Source: Corallium rubrum (taxonomy: Eukaryota; Cnidaria; Anthozoa; Scleralcyonacea; Coralliidae). Taken from it: a DNA stretch of 64,000 nt. The stretch's first letter is position 1. The number at the start of each line of letters is the position of its first letter. The stretch covers positions 95,001 through 159,000 of the forward strand of contig CAXIUP010000288.1 of the NCBI GenBank assembly GCA_964035015.1, in the 5' to 3' direction. Under the pieces are notes generated by a model. The model searched no databases, was not told the DNA's origin, and worked only from the letters and a program-made list of their open reading frames with translations. The position numbers and the translations under genes are program-made. This document shows, in pieces, positions 12,099 to 22,975 of this stretch.

Positions 12099-12617
12099 TT
12101 TCAATTCAATTCAATTCAATTCAATTCAATTCAATTCAATTCAATTCAATTCAATTCAATTCAATTCAATTCAATTCAATTCAATTCAATTCAGTTCAGT
12201 TCAGTTCAGTTCAGTTCAGTTCAGTTCAGTTCAGTTCAGTTCAGTTCAGTTCAGTTCAGTTCAATTCAATTCAATTCAATTCAATTCAATTCAATTCAAT
12301 TCAATTCAATTCAATTCAATTCAATTCAATTCAATTCAATTCAATTCAATTCAATTCAATTCATTTCAATTCATTTCAATGCAATGCAATGCAATGCAAT
12401 GCAATGCAATGCAATGCAATGCAATGCAATGCAATGCAATGCAATGCAATGCAATGCAATGCAATGCAATGCAATGCAATGCAATGCAATGCAATGCAAT
12501 GCAATGCAATGCAATGCAATGCAATGCAATGCAATGCAATGCAATTCAATTCAATTCAATTCAATTCAATTCAATTCAATTCAATTCAATTCAATTCAAT
12601 TCAATTCAATTCAATTC
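12099..12617. repeat. Pentamer satellite in homogeneous variant blocks
   Basis: About 104 units of 5 bp. The order of blocks on the plus strand is (TTCAA)n, (TTCAG)n from about 12192-12260, (TTCAA)n to about 12370, (TGCAA)n from about 12379-12543, then (TTCAA)n again to 12617. Block boundaries are sharp and there is almost no mixing inside blocks except TTCATTTCAA near 12360-12378. Three frames are open because no 5-mer register gives a stop; none is a gene. Confidence 0.97.
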
Positions 12618-12942
12618 AAAGAAATCAGGAAACAATCACTCGAGGTATGCTACATAAAAATGAATAAACTATTCGGACTAATGCTATTACGGCAGATAAG
12701 TCGTGGTGCATGCACTACATAACGTTATCTAACTTGAAATAACTTGTGAAATAATATTATCAGTGGGATTTGCGCCTACCAATGCCATAGCGTGGAGTGA
12801 ATTAAGCAAGGGTTATTGAACCAACCGAGGTCGATTACTTGTTTTATAACCCGAGAGCGTTTCGTGATATATATCCCGTAAGTATATCAAAGAAAACAGA
12901 CTTTGTCGGTGGTTTTAACAGGCCTAATTTTAACTCTGTTAC
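12618..12942. other. Unassigned spacer
   Basis: No feature recognised between the pentamer satellite and the next MITE. Confidence 0.4.
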
Positions 12943-13612
12943 ATTTTATAAAACAAGGTGTCTTCTACGCACGCTCTATGAAGATCATGAATGACGTAAC
13001 GTGGCGTAGAATGCATTCAGCTGGCCGGAAAAGCTAGCGAACTTTCAAACTATACCACCTTTTTCCCTTCATATTTTATAAAACAAATATAAAACCGATC
13101 CTGCATGTGCATATGTACTCTTATAAAGGTACATTTGACGTGCTTTGATTTTGAACACGAAAGAAGTGTAAAGGCACTCGGCTATCGCCTCGTGTGTCTA
13201 CTCAACTTCCGCTTTCGTGTTCAAATGACGCCAACGTGCCTTTATAAGAGTTCATATGTACGGAACTTTAAATTTTATTTAACAAATAAAACATAAAGCT
13301 ACGTGCATATGTACTCTTATAAAGGCACGTTTGACGTCATTTGAACACGAAAGAAGTTGATTCGTGTTCAAATGACGTCAAACGTACCTTTATAAGAGTA
13401 CATATGCACAGGAGCGGTATGTTTTATTTGTTTTATAAAATAATAATAAGAAAAATTAAACTAAAAGTGTGGTAGTTTTAGAATTTGGCGGGCTTTCCGG
13501 CCAGCTGACGCCATTCTACGCCACTTTACGTCATTCATGATCTGTGTTCTCTTATAAATGCACGCAGCCCAACCAATCAGAGCGTGCGTAGAGGGCACCT
13601 TATTTTATAATT
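12943..13612. mobile_element. Palindromic MITE, TTATAAAA...TCTACGCACGCTCT family, copy 1
   Basis: The left end AAGGTGTCTTCTACGCACGC matches, in reverse complement, the right end AAGGTGCCCTCTACGCACGC; both continue with TCT and are flanked by TTTTATAA. Possible TGTTA target duplication. The inside has two nested inverted repeats, each with GTGCATATGTACTCTTATAA on one side and its complement on the other, and repeated TGACGTCA words within TTTGACGTCATTTGAACACG. No transposase. Similar material recurs at 21865-22975 and 34313-34840. Confidence 0.8.
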
Positions 13613-13729
13613 GTTAATAAAGGCTCTGGGACTGTTGCAGTTAAATACGGGTAGTGGGTCTGTTGAGGCCTAGTTTAACGTTTGCCACGAGAGCGTACGT
13701 CATCCTCCTCTCAGCTACAGCATAAAACT

Positions 13730-14070
13730 GAAAATGCTCTTAGGCCCCTTCTCCTCGGCATTGTGTGCCGAGGAACCCACTGTGAATATATGAGTAATTG
13801 AAGCCGATCTTTTAAAACTTTTTCGTGCCAATTTTTTTTTTTTGAGAAGCTACCTTTTGAAATACACCGTTTCGCTTTTTTCACGTTTGTTTACGTTTGA
13901 AAATTGCAAGTTTCAGCCGAAAACGTTGAACATTTCAAAACAAATCAATCAATCAATTTGCGGCGTGATTTCAAATAAACCTGTCAAAGTGACGCCGCAA
14001 TATTCAAGTTGATTGATTTGTTTTGAAATGTTCAACGTTTTCCACAGAAAGGGGACTAAGAGCATTTTCC
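13730..14070. mobile_element. Palindromic MITE (GAAAATGCTCTTAG ends)
   Basis: Outer repeats GAAAATGCTCTTAGGCCCCTT and its complement AAGGGGACTAAGAGCATTTTC; inner arms GAAAACGTTGAACATTTCAA / TTGAAATGTTCAACGTTTTC around a CAATCAATCAAT spacer (13920-14042). About 340 bp and non-coding. Confidence 0.8.
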
Positions 14071-14707
14071 GCTTTAGTCATTGAGATCCAGCGGGGTTGG
14101 GGGACTAGTGTTGCAGCTGAGGGTAGGAGGATAGGGATTCCTTTCGTTTCAGTTTCCAATAATTTCACTTTGGTTACTAATTGAGATGGTCTCTGACGTC
14201 ATCAGCAGGGTACACCATCTTCATGCACTACTTATACCTCCATGATTACTCAACATTAATTTTTCACTGTCATGCGAAGTTTATATGGTCACATTTTAAT
14301 GCTCTACCTTGATTATGACGTCAGGCACGATCTAATTTACATATCAAATAAATAGAATTATCTCGAAAACGAAGAAAAATAAGGCAAACATAGAAAACGT
14401 CTTCCTTTACCATTTCCCGGGTTCTTTTAAATTATACAAACCTAATGTGACTATTATAAGTGATTTGCAACTTTGCATGGCCATGTTAAATGGCCGCTGT
14501 CATGAGACTCGCATGTTCGGGACTGTCTTTATTCTCTTAATTAGCTTAATAAACTTTCTGTTTCTGTTTATTGCACCCTCCATGCCCAAGGTTTCCACTC
14601 TCCTTAGACAACATATTGGAAACGCCAAGTTGAAAAAGTTTAAAAAAGCCAAGTTTAGAAAAACCTTCTTGTCTGAAAGATTTTACCGTTTAAGAAAATT
14701 ATAAAAT
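14071..14707. other. Non-coding stretch
   Basis: A frame of 85 codons at 14447-14704 (+) has a hydrophobic central segment and a basic C-terminus but no recognisable homology; I do not claim it as a gene. Otherwise nothing seen. Confidence 0.35.
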
Positions 14708-15221
14708 ACTTCGATCTAGGTTTCAAGGGTTCAGCGCTAAGTGGGCAACATATGGTTATGATTTTCGAATATGTTCACACAAAAAAAGGCTAACTTACGA
14801 GAGACTCGCGGCACAGACAAGTGAAGCAAATAAGCAGGCTGCAGAGGGTACATAATTTATCGGCTTTGATCCCGATTCATCTAGCTGCTCATGGTTTTTT
14901 GTTATAATGCTATCCTTACTTACGCACACTTCTCTCCCCTCGACACTTGAATAATTTACTATTCACATCAAAACATACAAGTTGTATAGAATAAGCATTA
15001 TATAGCATTAATCGTGAGCAGCTAGCCAGAGAATGAATGAGAATTTGAAATGGTATTAAATTTCTTTACACTCTGCATGTGGGCTGGCAGGGCTGATTCT
15101 TTTCTTCGCTTGTTTGCGCCGCGAGTCTCTCGAACGTTAGCCGTTTTTTATGAACGTATTCGAAAATCATAGTCATCGTGCCCGTGCAAGTAGTCTTGAA
15201 CCCTTGAATCCCATATCGAAG
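14708..15221. mobile_element. Palindromic MITE (ACTTCGAT...ATCGAAGT)
   Basis: Arms of about 250 bp: ACTTCGATCTAGGTTTCAAG at the left pairs with TTGAATCCCATATCGAAGT at the right; GAGAGACTCGCGGC pairs with GCCGCGAGTCTCTC; GAGCAGCTAG-type words lie near the centre. No protein. Confidence 0.8.
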
Positions 15222-16390
15222 TTTTTGTCAAACGGTAAATCTTCGAAGCAAGAAGCTTCAAACCCCTGTCCAAACAAAAATTTTCACAACCAGATTCGCG
15301 CTGCCGGTAGAAAAGAGCCTGGGTACGACTTTACATAAAACTGTACATACACGCAGTGGCGTGCTGGGAAGGGGGGCCAAGGGGGGGGGGGGGGGGGCAC
15401 GGAGGGCATGCCCCCCTAGGAATACTTTTAGGGGCCACAAAAAGCTTAAGGATAGGCGCCAAAAACTAACTGTACAAAATGAAAGAAAAAAAAATTGAAA
15501 ATTTAATAGTATTGAATTGAAATCTTTAAACAAGTTTGTTTTAACCAGCTTTGATGTGATGGAAACTTCACCATACACTATACGCCGTATTGAGGATCAC
15601 ATTGTTTTGAAGTTCAGTTACTATATTGTTACGTATACATAGTCCATAACTCACTTCTACTCAATGTGGCAATTACAAGCGGCCATTTTAATCATTCATG
15701 CTTCAAAATAGCTGCAAATACAAGGGGGCGCCGAGATGGGGAGGAAAAAAAAAGGGGGGGGGGGTGGATGACCCAACTTTTTTCCTGACATTGGGTCGTA
15801 TCTTATTTAAACAAGTTTATTTTAATGAGTTTTGATGTTATATTGTTAAGATTACTCTGAAAATGGTGCATATGAAAAGTGTGAAATGATTATTGTAAAG
15901 CTTGAAACAAATGATCCATAATCAAACTAAAGAATATATCGTTGGTAAGTCATTAGCATATGGACTATGGCCAACAAAGGGGGTATGAAACTACGTTGTC
16001 CTTTGTTTCTATTTTTAACCTTACAGTCAGTCCATCTTTAATTTTAAAATTTTGCATTAATGCGTGTTTTGTTTTCCAATGGTTCTATTGGTCCAACAAT
16101 ACACCAAAGCCAAAGTCTAATTTGGCCAAATTCAGAAAAAAATCAATATTTGACGGAAGAAAATGTTTTAAAGGTTTAAAATTTTGTTCAAAAGTGCTGT
16201 CAGAATGCGGCTCAAAAACTCAGACAAACAAACAGAAGTTGATCTCGAGGGTTTCTAATGAGCCATTTTCTTTTGTTGGAAATGCAAGAATAAATTAAAT
16301 CATCTGTGCGCTTCGCTATTAACTCGCTCTAACGAAATACACAAGAGACGACTGGGGAATTAAGAGTCGCATGTAGTATGTAGCATTTAT
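15222..16390. other. Unassigned, with G-runs
   Basis: A CAGTGGCGTGCTGGGA word at about 15354 resembles a hAT-type terminus and is followed by a G-run (15380-15398); no matching right end was found. A second G-run lies at 15753-15764. A frame at 15960-16298 has no recognisable family. Confidence 0.35.
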
Positions 16391-16470
16391 ACCAAACAGT
16401 GAAAATGTGAATCGAAATATAGAAAGCTAGGTTTGACCACTGCCGAAATTCTTAAACGTAGTTTCTATCG

Positions 16471-16494
16471 TTTCGAGCGAAGACCCTTCGTCAG
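16471..16494 (-). ncRNA. Hammerhead ribozyme-like core (Penelope-type)
   Basis: The minus strand reads CTGACGA, a short hairpin AGGGTCTTCGCTC, then GAAA, the CUGANGA...GAAA core layout of hammerhead ribozymes. Stem II would be about 4 bp (GGGU/GCUC, with G-U pairs). The flanks match the inverted partner at 19539-19562. Pairing of stems I and III was not verified. Confidence 0.5.
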
Positions 16495-16534
16495 AGAGAA
16501 ACGTAAAGAGTGTAAACAAACAACGAGCATACAG

Positions 16535-16733
16535 CTATTTCAATAAACGTTGTCGGTAACATTGGCGTCAAGCCTACGCGACCGAAAGGGAGTGTGGGTA
16601 GAAATGTAAATTCAACAGTTTATTTGTAGAAATTCAATAACTTTGTTGTTTCAGTGGTTTCTACCCATACTCCCTTTAGGTCTGGTCGCGTAGGCTTTAC
16701 GCCGATCTTACCGACAACACGTTATTGAAATAG
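16535..16733. repeat. Inverted repeat with 80-bp arms
   Basis: CTATTTCAATAAACGTTGTC on the left pairs with GACAACACGTTATTGAAATAG on the right. Inner arms include AAGCCTACGCGACC / GGTCGCGTAGGCTT and GGGAGTGTGGGTAGAAA / TTTCTACCCATACTCCC around a 40-bp loop. It abuts the hammerhead-bearing remnant and is probably part of the same element end. Confidence 0.8.
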
Positions 16734-16794
16734 GCGTATATATCAATGGCCAACACTATCAGCCATCAAAAATGACAGACAGAAACAATTCCAG

Positions 16795-18870
16795 TTTTTA
16801 ACACGTCTCAAGTCCTTGATGAAAATGCTCAGACCAATAGCAAAATCACGGTTGAAGAGATCCTAGTTATTCTGTAATCCTTGGACGGCATAAAGCTATA
16901 CCGCCCCTGCATGATGGCATACCCAACAGATTACTAAAATAAACAGCTGAACAAATTGCTCCATCATCGTGATCATTATTCAACCTGTCGTTGCAAACCG
17001 GAACCCTTCGTAATGAGTTAAAAATTTGATTGTCCCAGTTCGTAAGAAAGGAGACAAGCATTGTGGAGAAAATTTCGCCAATATCATTGCTCTCGAATAT
17101 ATCTAAACTTTTTGGAACGCTGTGTCCTGTTCAAGATAAGAGTTTATCTCTTGCAATACATCAATTCAGATGAACGTGAGTTTATTCCTCGTACTACTCA
17201 GTTGAGGTTCTTAAAGGTGCTGTCCACTCCGTTCTGCGCATGATCCGCATCTTTGTTTATCGGGACCCTCAAACATGACATTTGTAGATAATGACATGAA
17301 GTACTCAGCTCGATGTAAACCGTTAGGAGCAACATGGCAAAAACCAAGCGATTCGGTGAGGATATCTCTTCGGATTTCTTCTATTTCTTCTGAAAATGTT
17401 TTGTTTTGGGTACAAGTAATGAAGAAGAAGCAAGAAAAGCTTACAATCTTCAAGAAGGTATCAGTAAATATTTTTATAAACGAAGAAGTAAACATTAGTT
17501 TCGTACATGCGCAGAACGGAGTGGACAGCACCTTTAAGTACATTGATCACCAACTGGACAATGGTAAACAAACAGACGTAATTTACCTCTACATTAGCAA
17601 AGACTTTGATAAAGTGCGACACTCCGTATTACCTGAGAAATTGCGTGACATCAATATTGAAGGAAACTTACATACCTACTTACATACCTCACTTGGTCTG
17701 ATGATGACTTTGTAATAAAGTCGAAATATAACCGTTACATACCTAGTTTTGTTATTTGTTAGGGCGTAAACATCACGTCATCATCCCGGACCTATTTCAG
17801 GCGTTCATATAAGGATCTATTCTTGGACCTATGCCTTTTTTACTCTATATAAACAAGCTACCAGGTTCTATTCAATCTTCAACTGTCGCGTGTTTAATTG
17901 GCAGACCTTTAACAAGACCTTGATAGTTTGAAAAAATGAACAAAAACTTATGGACTCTGCTTTAATGAAAAAAGACAAAATCCCAGTCTACTACCCGTAG
18001 AAAAGCACCAGTCAAGCACCAGTCAAACATCAGTACCATCTCAAACTTAAATGTTAAAGACATCTTGGTATTTGGATGGCGCAATCTTTAACATGGTCAA
18101 AACAGGTTGCAGTCCAAAACTAGATCCCTGTGTCCGTTGTACAATCTACCTTGCAGTCGTACGTCCACATCTCGGGTATGCAACTCAGGTATGGTCCCCG
18201 CAACCTGCGGAACTTATCAGCTAGACGCGTGGAACGAGTTTAACGGCGCGCTACCAAAGTAATTCTAAATCTTCCATTCCAATCATCAGTAACTTACAAA
18301 CAACGACTGCTGACATTAAACCTATACTTCCAGTTTTTTACTGGCACGAATACCTGGACTTAACCTTCCGGCTTCTTCAAAGTTATTAATAACATGGCTA
18401 TAATCGATCCCGAAATCTTACCTGCTCCGTACATTCCTATCAGAAGCGTACAGTTTCGCCGGAGAAAATGTAAAACTCTTACTTTCCAACGTTCCTATAT
18501 TACAAGAATGTGCAGGGCTTGCTTTGCCGTCCCAATTACGTGTAAAAGGGACCACTTTATCCAGTTTTAAAAGCAACCTCCTGTCCTACTGCAGAGCAGC
18601 AGTACTTCAAATTTACAAACCTGAAGACCACATGTCATGGAAATCGATTTGCACAAAATGCAACTCAACGGCAAGGTCTCAACGAAGCGATCCGTTGCTG
18701 CATCTGATGTCTGAAACTTATATTATTATTTACTTATTTACTTTGTTTACCTGGGACCGCAGTAATTGGCATTAACTGTTGCGGCACCCTGCCATGCACG
18801 TAATTGTAACTGATTTTGTTATTGTGATTTTAATTATAAATTTATTAACTAGTAAATAAATTTTACTTCG
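16795..18870 (+). mobile_element. Decayed LINE (Jockey/CR1-like), reverse-transcriptase region
   Basis: A non-LTR retrotransposon remnant on the plus strand. Recognisable pieces include a pre-RT segment with ERCVLFKIR and LLQYINSDE (about 17110-17170), RT motif A as KDFDKVRHS within VIYLYISKDFDKV (about 17578-17620), and a C-terminal region with CRALLCRPNYV-like residues (about 18510-18550) ending in CTKCNST (about 18655). Stops and frame changes are frequent, so it is non-functional. An AT-rich tail ends near 18870. It is interrupted by a TTAA-flanked MITE at 17215-17533. Confidence 0.75.
17215..17533. mobile_element. TTAA-flanked MITE with perfect TIRs
   Basis: AGGTGCTGTCCACTCCGTTC on the left and its reverse complement at the right (TIR about 29 bp, ending GCGCATG/CATGCGC), with TTAA on both sides (17211-17214 and 17534-17537). 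A TTAA target site is typical of piggyBac and Kolobok. It sits inside the LINE reverse transcriptase, so it is younger than that copy. Confidence 0.85.
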
Positions 18871-18884
18871 AAGTGTTACTGTAA

Positions 18885-19062
18885 ATAAAAGAAAAATGTT
18901 CGTTGAGTCCGTGAGGGATGAATGGTTCCAATTTTGAAAATGAGGCGCTTTTCTTGTCTTTTGGTGGAAAAGAATAAGCCGCAAAAGACAAGAAAAGCAT
19001 CTCATTCTCAAAATTGGAACAGTCATCATCACGGACTCAACGAACGTTTTTCTTTTAACGCT
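18885..19062. repeat. Palindromic hairpin repeat
   Basis: TAAAAGAAAAATGTTCGTTG on the left pairs with CAACGAACGTTTTTCTTTTA on the right; inner arms GGTTCCAATTTTGAAAATGA / TCATTCTCAAAATTGGAAC, and CTTTTCTTGTCTTTTG pairs with AAAGACAAGAAAAG. It abuts the LINE tail. Confidence 0.8.
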
Positions 19063-19500
19063 TCTGAAGACACTGTTTTTGTTTAGCAATGGCTGACATA
19101 AACAGTGTTTTCATATTTATCTATTTTTTACTCTCATTCTTTTTAAGCTGTAATCAAACGCGAGCAGAAGTCATCGCAAGTTGGCAGTCACGCTATCTCA
19201 GCCAGCCGCTCTGAGTTAAAACTTGTTTAAAACACTCATGAAACCTTGTTAATTTGGGGAGTTCGAATGACCGTCACAGAAATTCGTGTTGCCAACTTCT
19301 CAGAACTTGTCAGGACTTGCGTTCTCGTTTGGTCTTTACACCATCGACGGTGGGAATTGCAGATGTCTTTCGCATCTCATTATTGATTTGCTATTGTTAT
19401 TTTGCTCTCATTGGCCAATTTTATTGCATCTCATTATTAATTTGTTATTGCTATTTTTATCTGATTGGCTAATTTTGGGTCACATTATTATCTTTCTTAT
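19063..19500. other. Unassigned, with a dispersed CATCGCAAGTTGGCAGTC word
   Basis: About 19157-19190 shares AAGTCATCGCAAGTTGGCAG with 48850-48870, next to Penelope-like remnants in both places. About 19376-19497 holds two diverged copies of a 60-bp TCTCATTATTGATTTG-like unit. No gene. Confidence 0.45.
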
Positions 19501-19538
19501 ATAGACTCGTTGTTTGTTTACACTCTTTACGTTTTTCT

Positions 19539-19562
19539 CTGACAAAGGGTATTCGCTCGAAA
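19539..19562 (+). ncRNA. Degenerate hammerhead-like core (Penelope-type)
   Basis: CTGACAAAGGGTATTCGCTC then GAAACG, the plus-strand partner of 16471-16494 with one core base changed (CUGACAA instead of CUGACGA), so probably inactive. The flanks GTTTACACTCTTTACGTTT and TAGAAACTACGTTC match the inverted partner, so the two could be ends of one element now separated by the LINE. Confidence 0.4.
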
Positions 19563-19762
19563 CGTTAGAAACTACGTTCAGGAATTTCAGCAGCACTTAA
19601 ACTTTATGCTATATTTCGTATAAACACGTTCTATAGGATCTATACGTTCGATCTGTAGCATCTATACGTTCTGTCATAGATAATCGAAGGGGAACTTGGA
19701 TAGGAAACTTAAAACGATGTTACGAAACCGGGAACGGTGTTTGCACAACTATACACTTATAA

Positions 19763-19904
19763 GGGGCTAATGCACCTAACGTATCGTCCCACATGACCAG
19801 GATCAGCTATTTCTGAAATTAAACAATATTGTAATATCACACTTAAGTTCAGTAGTGTCTGATTTTAGCCATGTGGGACCACCCATTAGGTGTATTAGCC
19901 ACCT
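19763..19904. mobile_element. Short MITE (GGCTAATGCACCTAA ends)
   Basis: GGGGCTAATGCACCTAAC at the left and TTAGGTGTATTAGCCACC at the right; subterminal GTCCCACATGAC / GCCATGTGGGAC. About 142 bp with a possible TATAA duplication in the flanks. Confidence 0.75.
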
Positions 19905-19907
19905 ATA

Positions 19908-19911
<4 letters not shown>

Positions 19912-19978
<67 letters not shown>
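19912..19978. repeat. (AT)n microsatellite
   Basis: About 66 bp of AT/TA dinucleotide immediately after the short MITE. Confidence 0.95.
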
Positions 19979-19982
<4 letters not shown>

Positions 19983-20303
19983 CCATAGCAAGTTGTGTAA
20001 ACATCGCTTCCGGTTTCGTAAGTTTCCTATCAAGCTCTCCTTCGATCATCATCTATGGTTCTATAGTATCTATACGATCTACACGATCTATATAGTTTTA
20101 TGTGTTCTATTTCATCTCATTGTTAGAAGGATGTATATGTACATAAATATTTTAATTACTTCTTCCCATAAGAATATTTTCAAGGGCAATTTACAAGTGA
20201 ATAGCGTACCGTCAAACATAAATAGTGACGTCATCACGACGGAGCCGTATTTCAACATGGCAGTTGAAGGTATATCAAAGGCGCTGCCACAATACGATAC
20301 ATG

Positions 20304-20750
20304 TAGTGGCATAGCCATGGGCTTGGGTTGGGAGGGGCAAGAACCTCGATTTCCTGGGAGGCGTTGGCATGCTCCCCCCTGAAAATTTAGGATCTCTAGG
20401 GTCTCTGCATTTTCAGGCAACTGTTTGGCGAGTAATCTGAAAACCACAATTACATAATTTTGTTGAAATCAAACCAGATAGAATGACACACGTCAGAATA
20501 TCATTAAATTTATTTATAAACAATTCGTAAATGTAAAAAACAAGTTGGAGGCATTTTGTGTCGACCCTTTAGTATTGTAATTTATTGCACATGCATGCAT
20601 ACCTGCCGTATATAACTTTACTATAGGCTACTCACTTGGCCTTAAAACAACTGTAACACAACACCCCCCCCCCCCCCTTACAAGTTTCTCTACGGATTTA
20701 AACTTTTCTCGAGAACGGTCTTGGAGACTTTGGGCTGAGCTACGCCACTG
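20304..20750. mobile_element. hAT-like non-autonomous element
   Basis: The left end TAGTGGCATAGCCATGGGCT and the right end in reverse complement CAGTGGCGTAGCTCAGCCCA resemble hAT-type CAGTGGCG termini. The flank GATACATG (20296-20303) matches GATATACATG (20751-20760) apart from a 2-bp insertion, fitting an 8-bp target duplication. A C-run lies at 20663-20676. No transposase. Confidence 0.7.
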
Positions 20751-20957
20751 GATATACATGTCGGACCACGGATCATAAACCAAATTGGAGTTTCGACTGC
20801 ACATACCATCTGGATAAAACGGAGTTTAATTTATAATATGAGGCTGAAGCAGCCGTAGCAAACATAACGTTTCTGATTTGACAAACGTTTTCATGTTTAA
20901 GTATGCTATAAGGATAAAATTGGCTTATCGATTATATCGTTGACCATCATCCCATAC

Positions 20958-21155
20958 AGGTGAAGTAATACGGGAAACATTTTCTTCAACTTGCAACGCA
21001 ACTGTGTTTGCTGCAACAGATATGCTGATTCAACTTCCAACAAAATCATTGTTGCGTGATAATGTTTAAGGTGGTCGGTTATAATACGTTGCAACAATGC
21101 TTTTCAACTCGCAACGCAACAATTGGAGCAATTTGTTGCTAGATTACTTCACCTT
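20958..21155. mobile_element. MITE (AGGTGAAGTAAT ends)
   Basis: AGGTGAAGTAAT at the left and ATTACTTCACCTT at the right; the interior has TTTCTTCAACTTGCAACGCAAC and CTTTTCAACTCGCAACGCAACA direct repeats and GCAACAA/TTGTTGC words. About 198 bp. Confidence 0.75.
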
Positions 21156-21864
21156 AAGTCGTGTCTAAAAATTACGTATTCAAAACATGATAAAAGTAGT
21201 CCCGCTGGCCAGCCTATGTTATCTTCCCCGTTATGCTTTAATCGGACACGATGTATTTTCGATAGTGGTCCAAATGTTATAGGAAACTAATTCAGTTGCA
21301 TGTGAGTTAAAATGAAACTACGACTGATTTGGTCTATAGCGAAAATGTAAGTGTTGAGTTTACGGTGGAAGGAAAACCGGATAACCCAGAGAAAAACTTT
21401 CGAAGCATACCCATATTTGAGGACATGATACATAGAGCCCGAAGTTCCAACCGTTTATCAACCTTTTACTGTAGTCTTAATAACAGACTTGTTTCTAAAA
21501 TATTGACCAACTCATTCGACGAAGTTTCGTTGAACAACTGAACTGCTTTGATTGGTGTTCGACTAATAATTATATTTCCATATTGCTTGCTCAGAAATCA
21601 CAAACAAATAAAATTCAAAACAAGGTGTTCAACAAATATCAAGTGAATTGGTCAGGTTGAGGAACAGAACTGTAGCAATTTGCGAACACTTCCATACGCC
21701 AGTTCGTCAGTCTTGGCTGCGCATCAAAATGACTCATTCTGCGTCCGGGATAAAACCTATTTTAATTTATCATAACGTCAGGCTTTAGAATTCAATATAA
21801 CGAATTGGCATATTTAAATGATGTAAATGAATTATTAATTAGCCAGATGTTATGGATTGTTATA
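21156..21864. other. Non-coding stretch
   Basis: No recognisable gene; the frame at 21329-21541 has no identifiable family. Confidence 0.35.
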
Positions 21865-22975
21865 AATAAAATAAGTGTCCTCTACGCACACTCTGCATTA
21901 TCATTCATTCCGTCTCTATCCCGCATTCTGATTGGTTAATTTACCTGCAAATAACTGAGTGCAAATAATTTTCTGCTGCAAATAATTTTATGAACATGCG
22001 CACTAGCGATAGCGCTGCTGACTGCAAATAATTTTCGTAAACATGGCGACTAGTTCTGAGCTATCCGAGGAAGTAATCGAGAGTATTTGGAAGCATCCAT
22101 ACGACAATATACTTCAGAAAAGAAATATTTATAAGGAAGTTTTAGTGAGATAAAAAGCAAGACTCGTGCCAACAAAAACTAAGTTTTACGAAGATTTTAG
22201 TATGCTGAAGACAGAGAGAAGAGTGGCGATCTCTAACTTCAGGAATTTCAAATTTTTAACTATTTTTTGAATGCTAAATCAATTATTGAACTCGCCTATC
22301 GCAAAATATCATGATTTGTCAGTGTCTCGCTACCAGTTATTTGCCTCTGCCTTCGGCATCGGCAAATAACTAGTAGCTCGCCACTGACAAATCGTGATAT
22401 TTTGCTCAGACTCGTCCAATAATTGATTATGATTGGCTGGGCGCCGTGCATTTATATAAGAGCATGTGGGATGGCGTCACCTGGCGGGAAAAGCTAGCGA
22501 ACTTTCAAAATTATCCCACTTTTAGTTGCTTTTTTCTTTTTCATATTTTATGTACTGTTTTAAATAAACAAGCAGGAGTGTTTTATCAGATATAAAGACA
22601 CAAGGCGAATCCGAGTGTTTTTATAATACGAACTGCGAGTTTATTGAACGACTTCAAAAACGAACCACTTGGTAAGTTATTGGCGTAGTAAGTTTGAAAA
22701 ATAACCTTGTCTAAGCCGAGAAAATCAAAGCTAAAGTTTATGTTATCACATATCAGGAGGTATCTTTATCACATATAAAGACACTGATTAAACTTTAATT
22801 TCTTTTGAATTTTCCTCATGAATTATTAATGATTTTTGAAAAATAAATAAACACACCGCTCCTACGAATACGTACTCAACATTTGACGTGATTTGAACAC
22901 GGAAGAACCGTGCCTTCATATTAAGTGTACATATGCACGGAGCTTTATGTTTTATTTGTTAAAAATAAGTTTTAT
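21865..22975. mobile_element. TCTACGCACACTCT MITE family, rearranged copy 2
   Basis: AAGTGTCCTCTACGCACACT near 21872 matches the 12943 family end. About 22470-22520 shares GCGGGAAAAGCTAGCGAACT with 13028-13050, and 22870-22960 shares GTACATATGCACGGAGC and TTTGACGTGATTTGAACACG. Inside, ATGGCGACTAGTTCTGAGCT (22043) opens a short frame (MATSSELSEEVIES) that may be a captured coding fragment; it stops after about 37 codons. TTTGTCAGTG / CACTGACAAAT arms lie near 22316-22392. Confidence 0.6.

Noticed and set aside
12069-12722. 197-217-codon frames rich in Gln, Phe, Asn, Ser and Cys
   Set aside because: Artefact of a pentamer satellite that has no stop in any register.
13105-13296. 63-codon frame
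   Set aside because: Lies in the arms of a palindromic MITE.
15353-15400. Left end of a hAT element (CAGTGGCGTGCTGGGA)
   Set aside because: No matching right terminus or target duplication found downstream.
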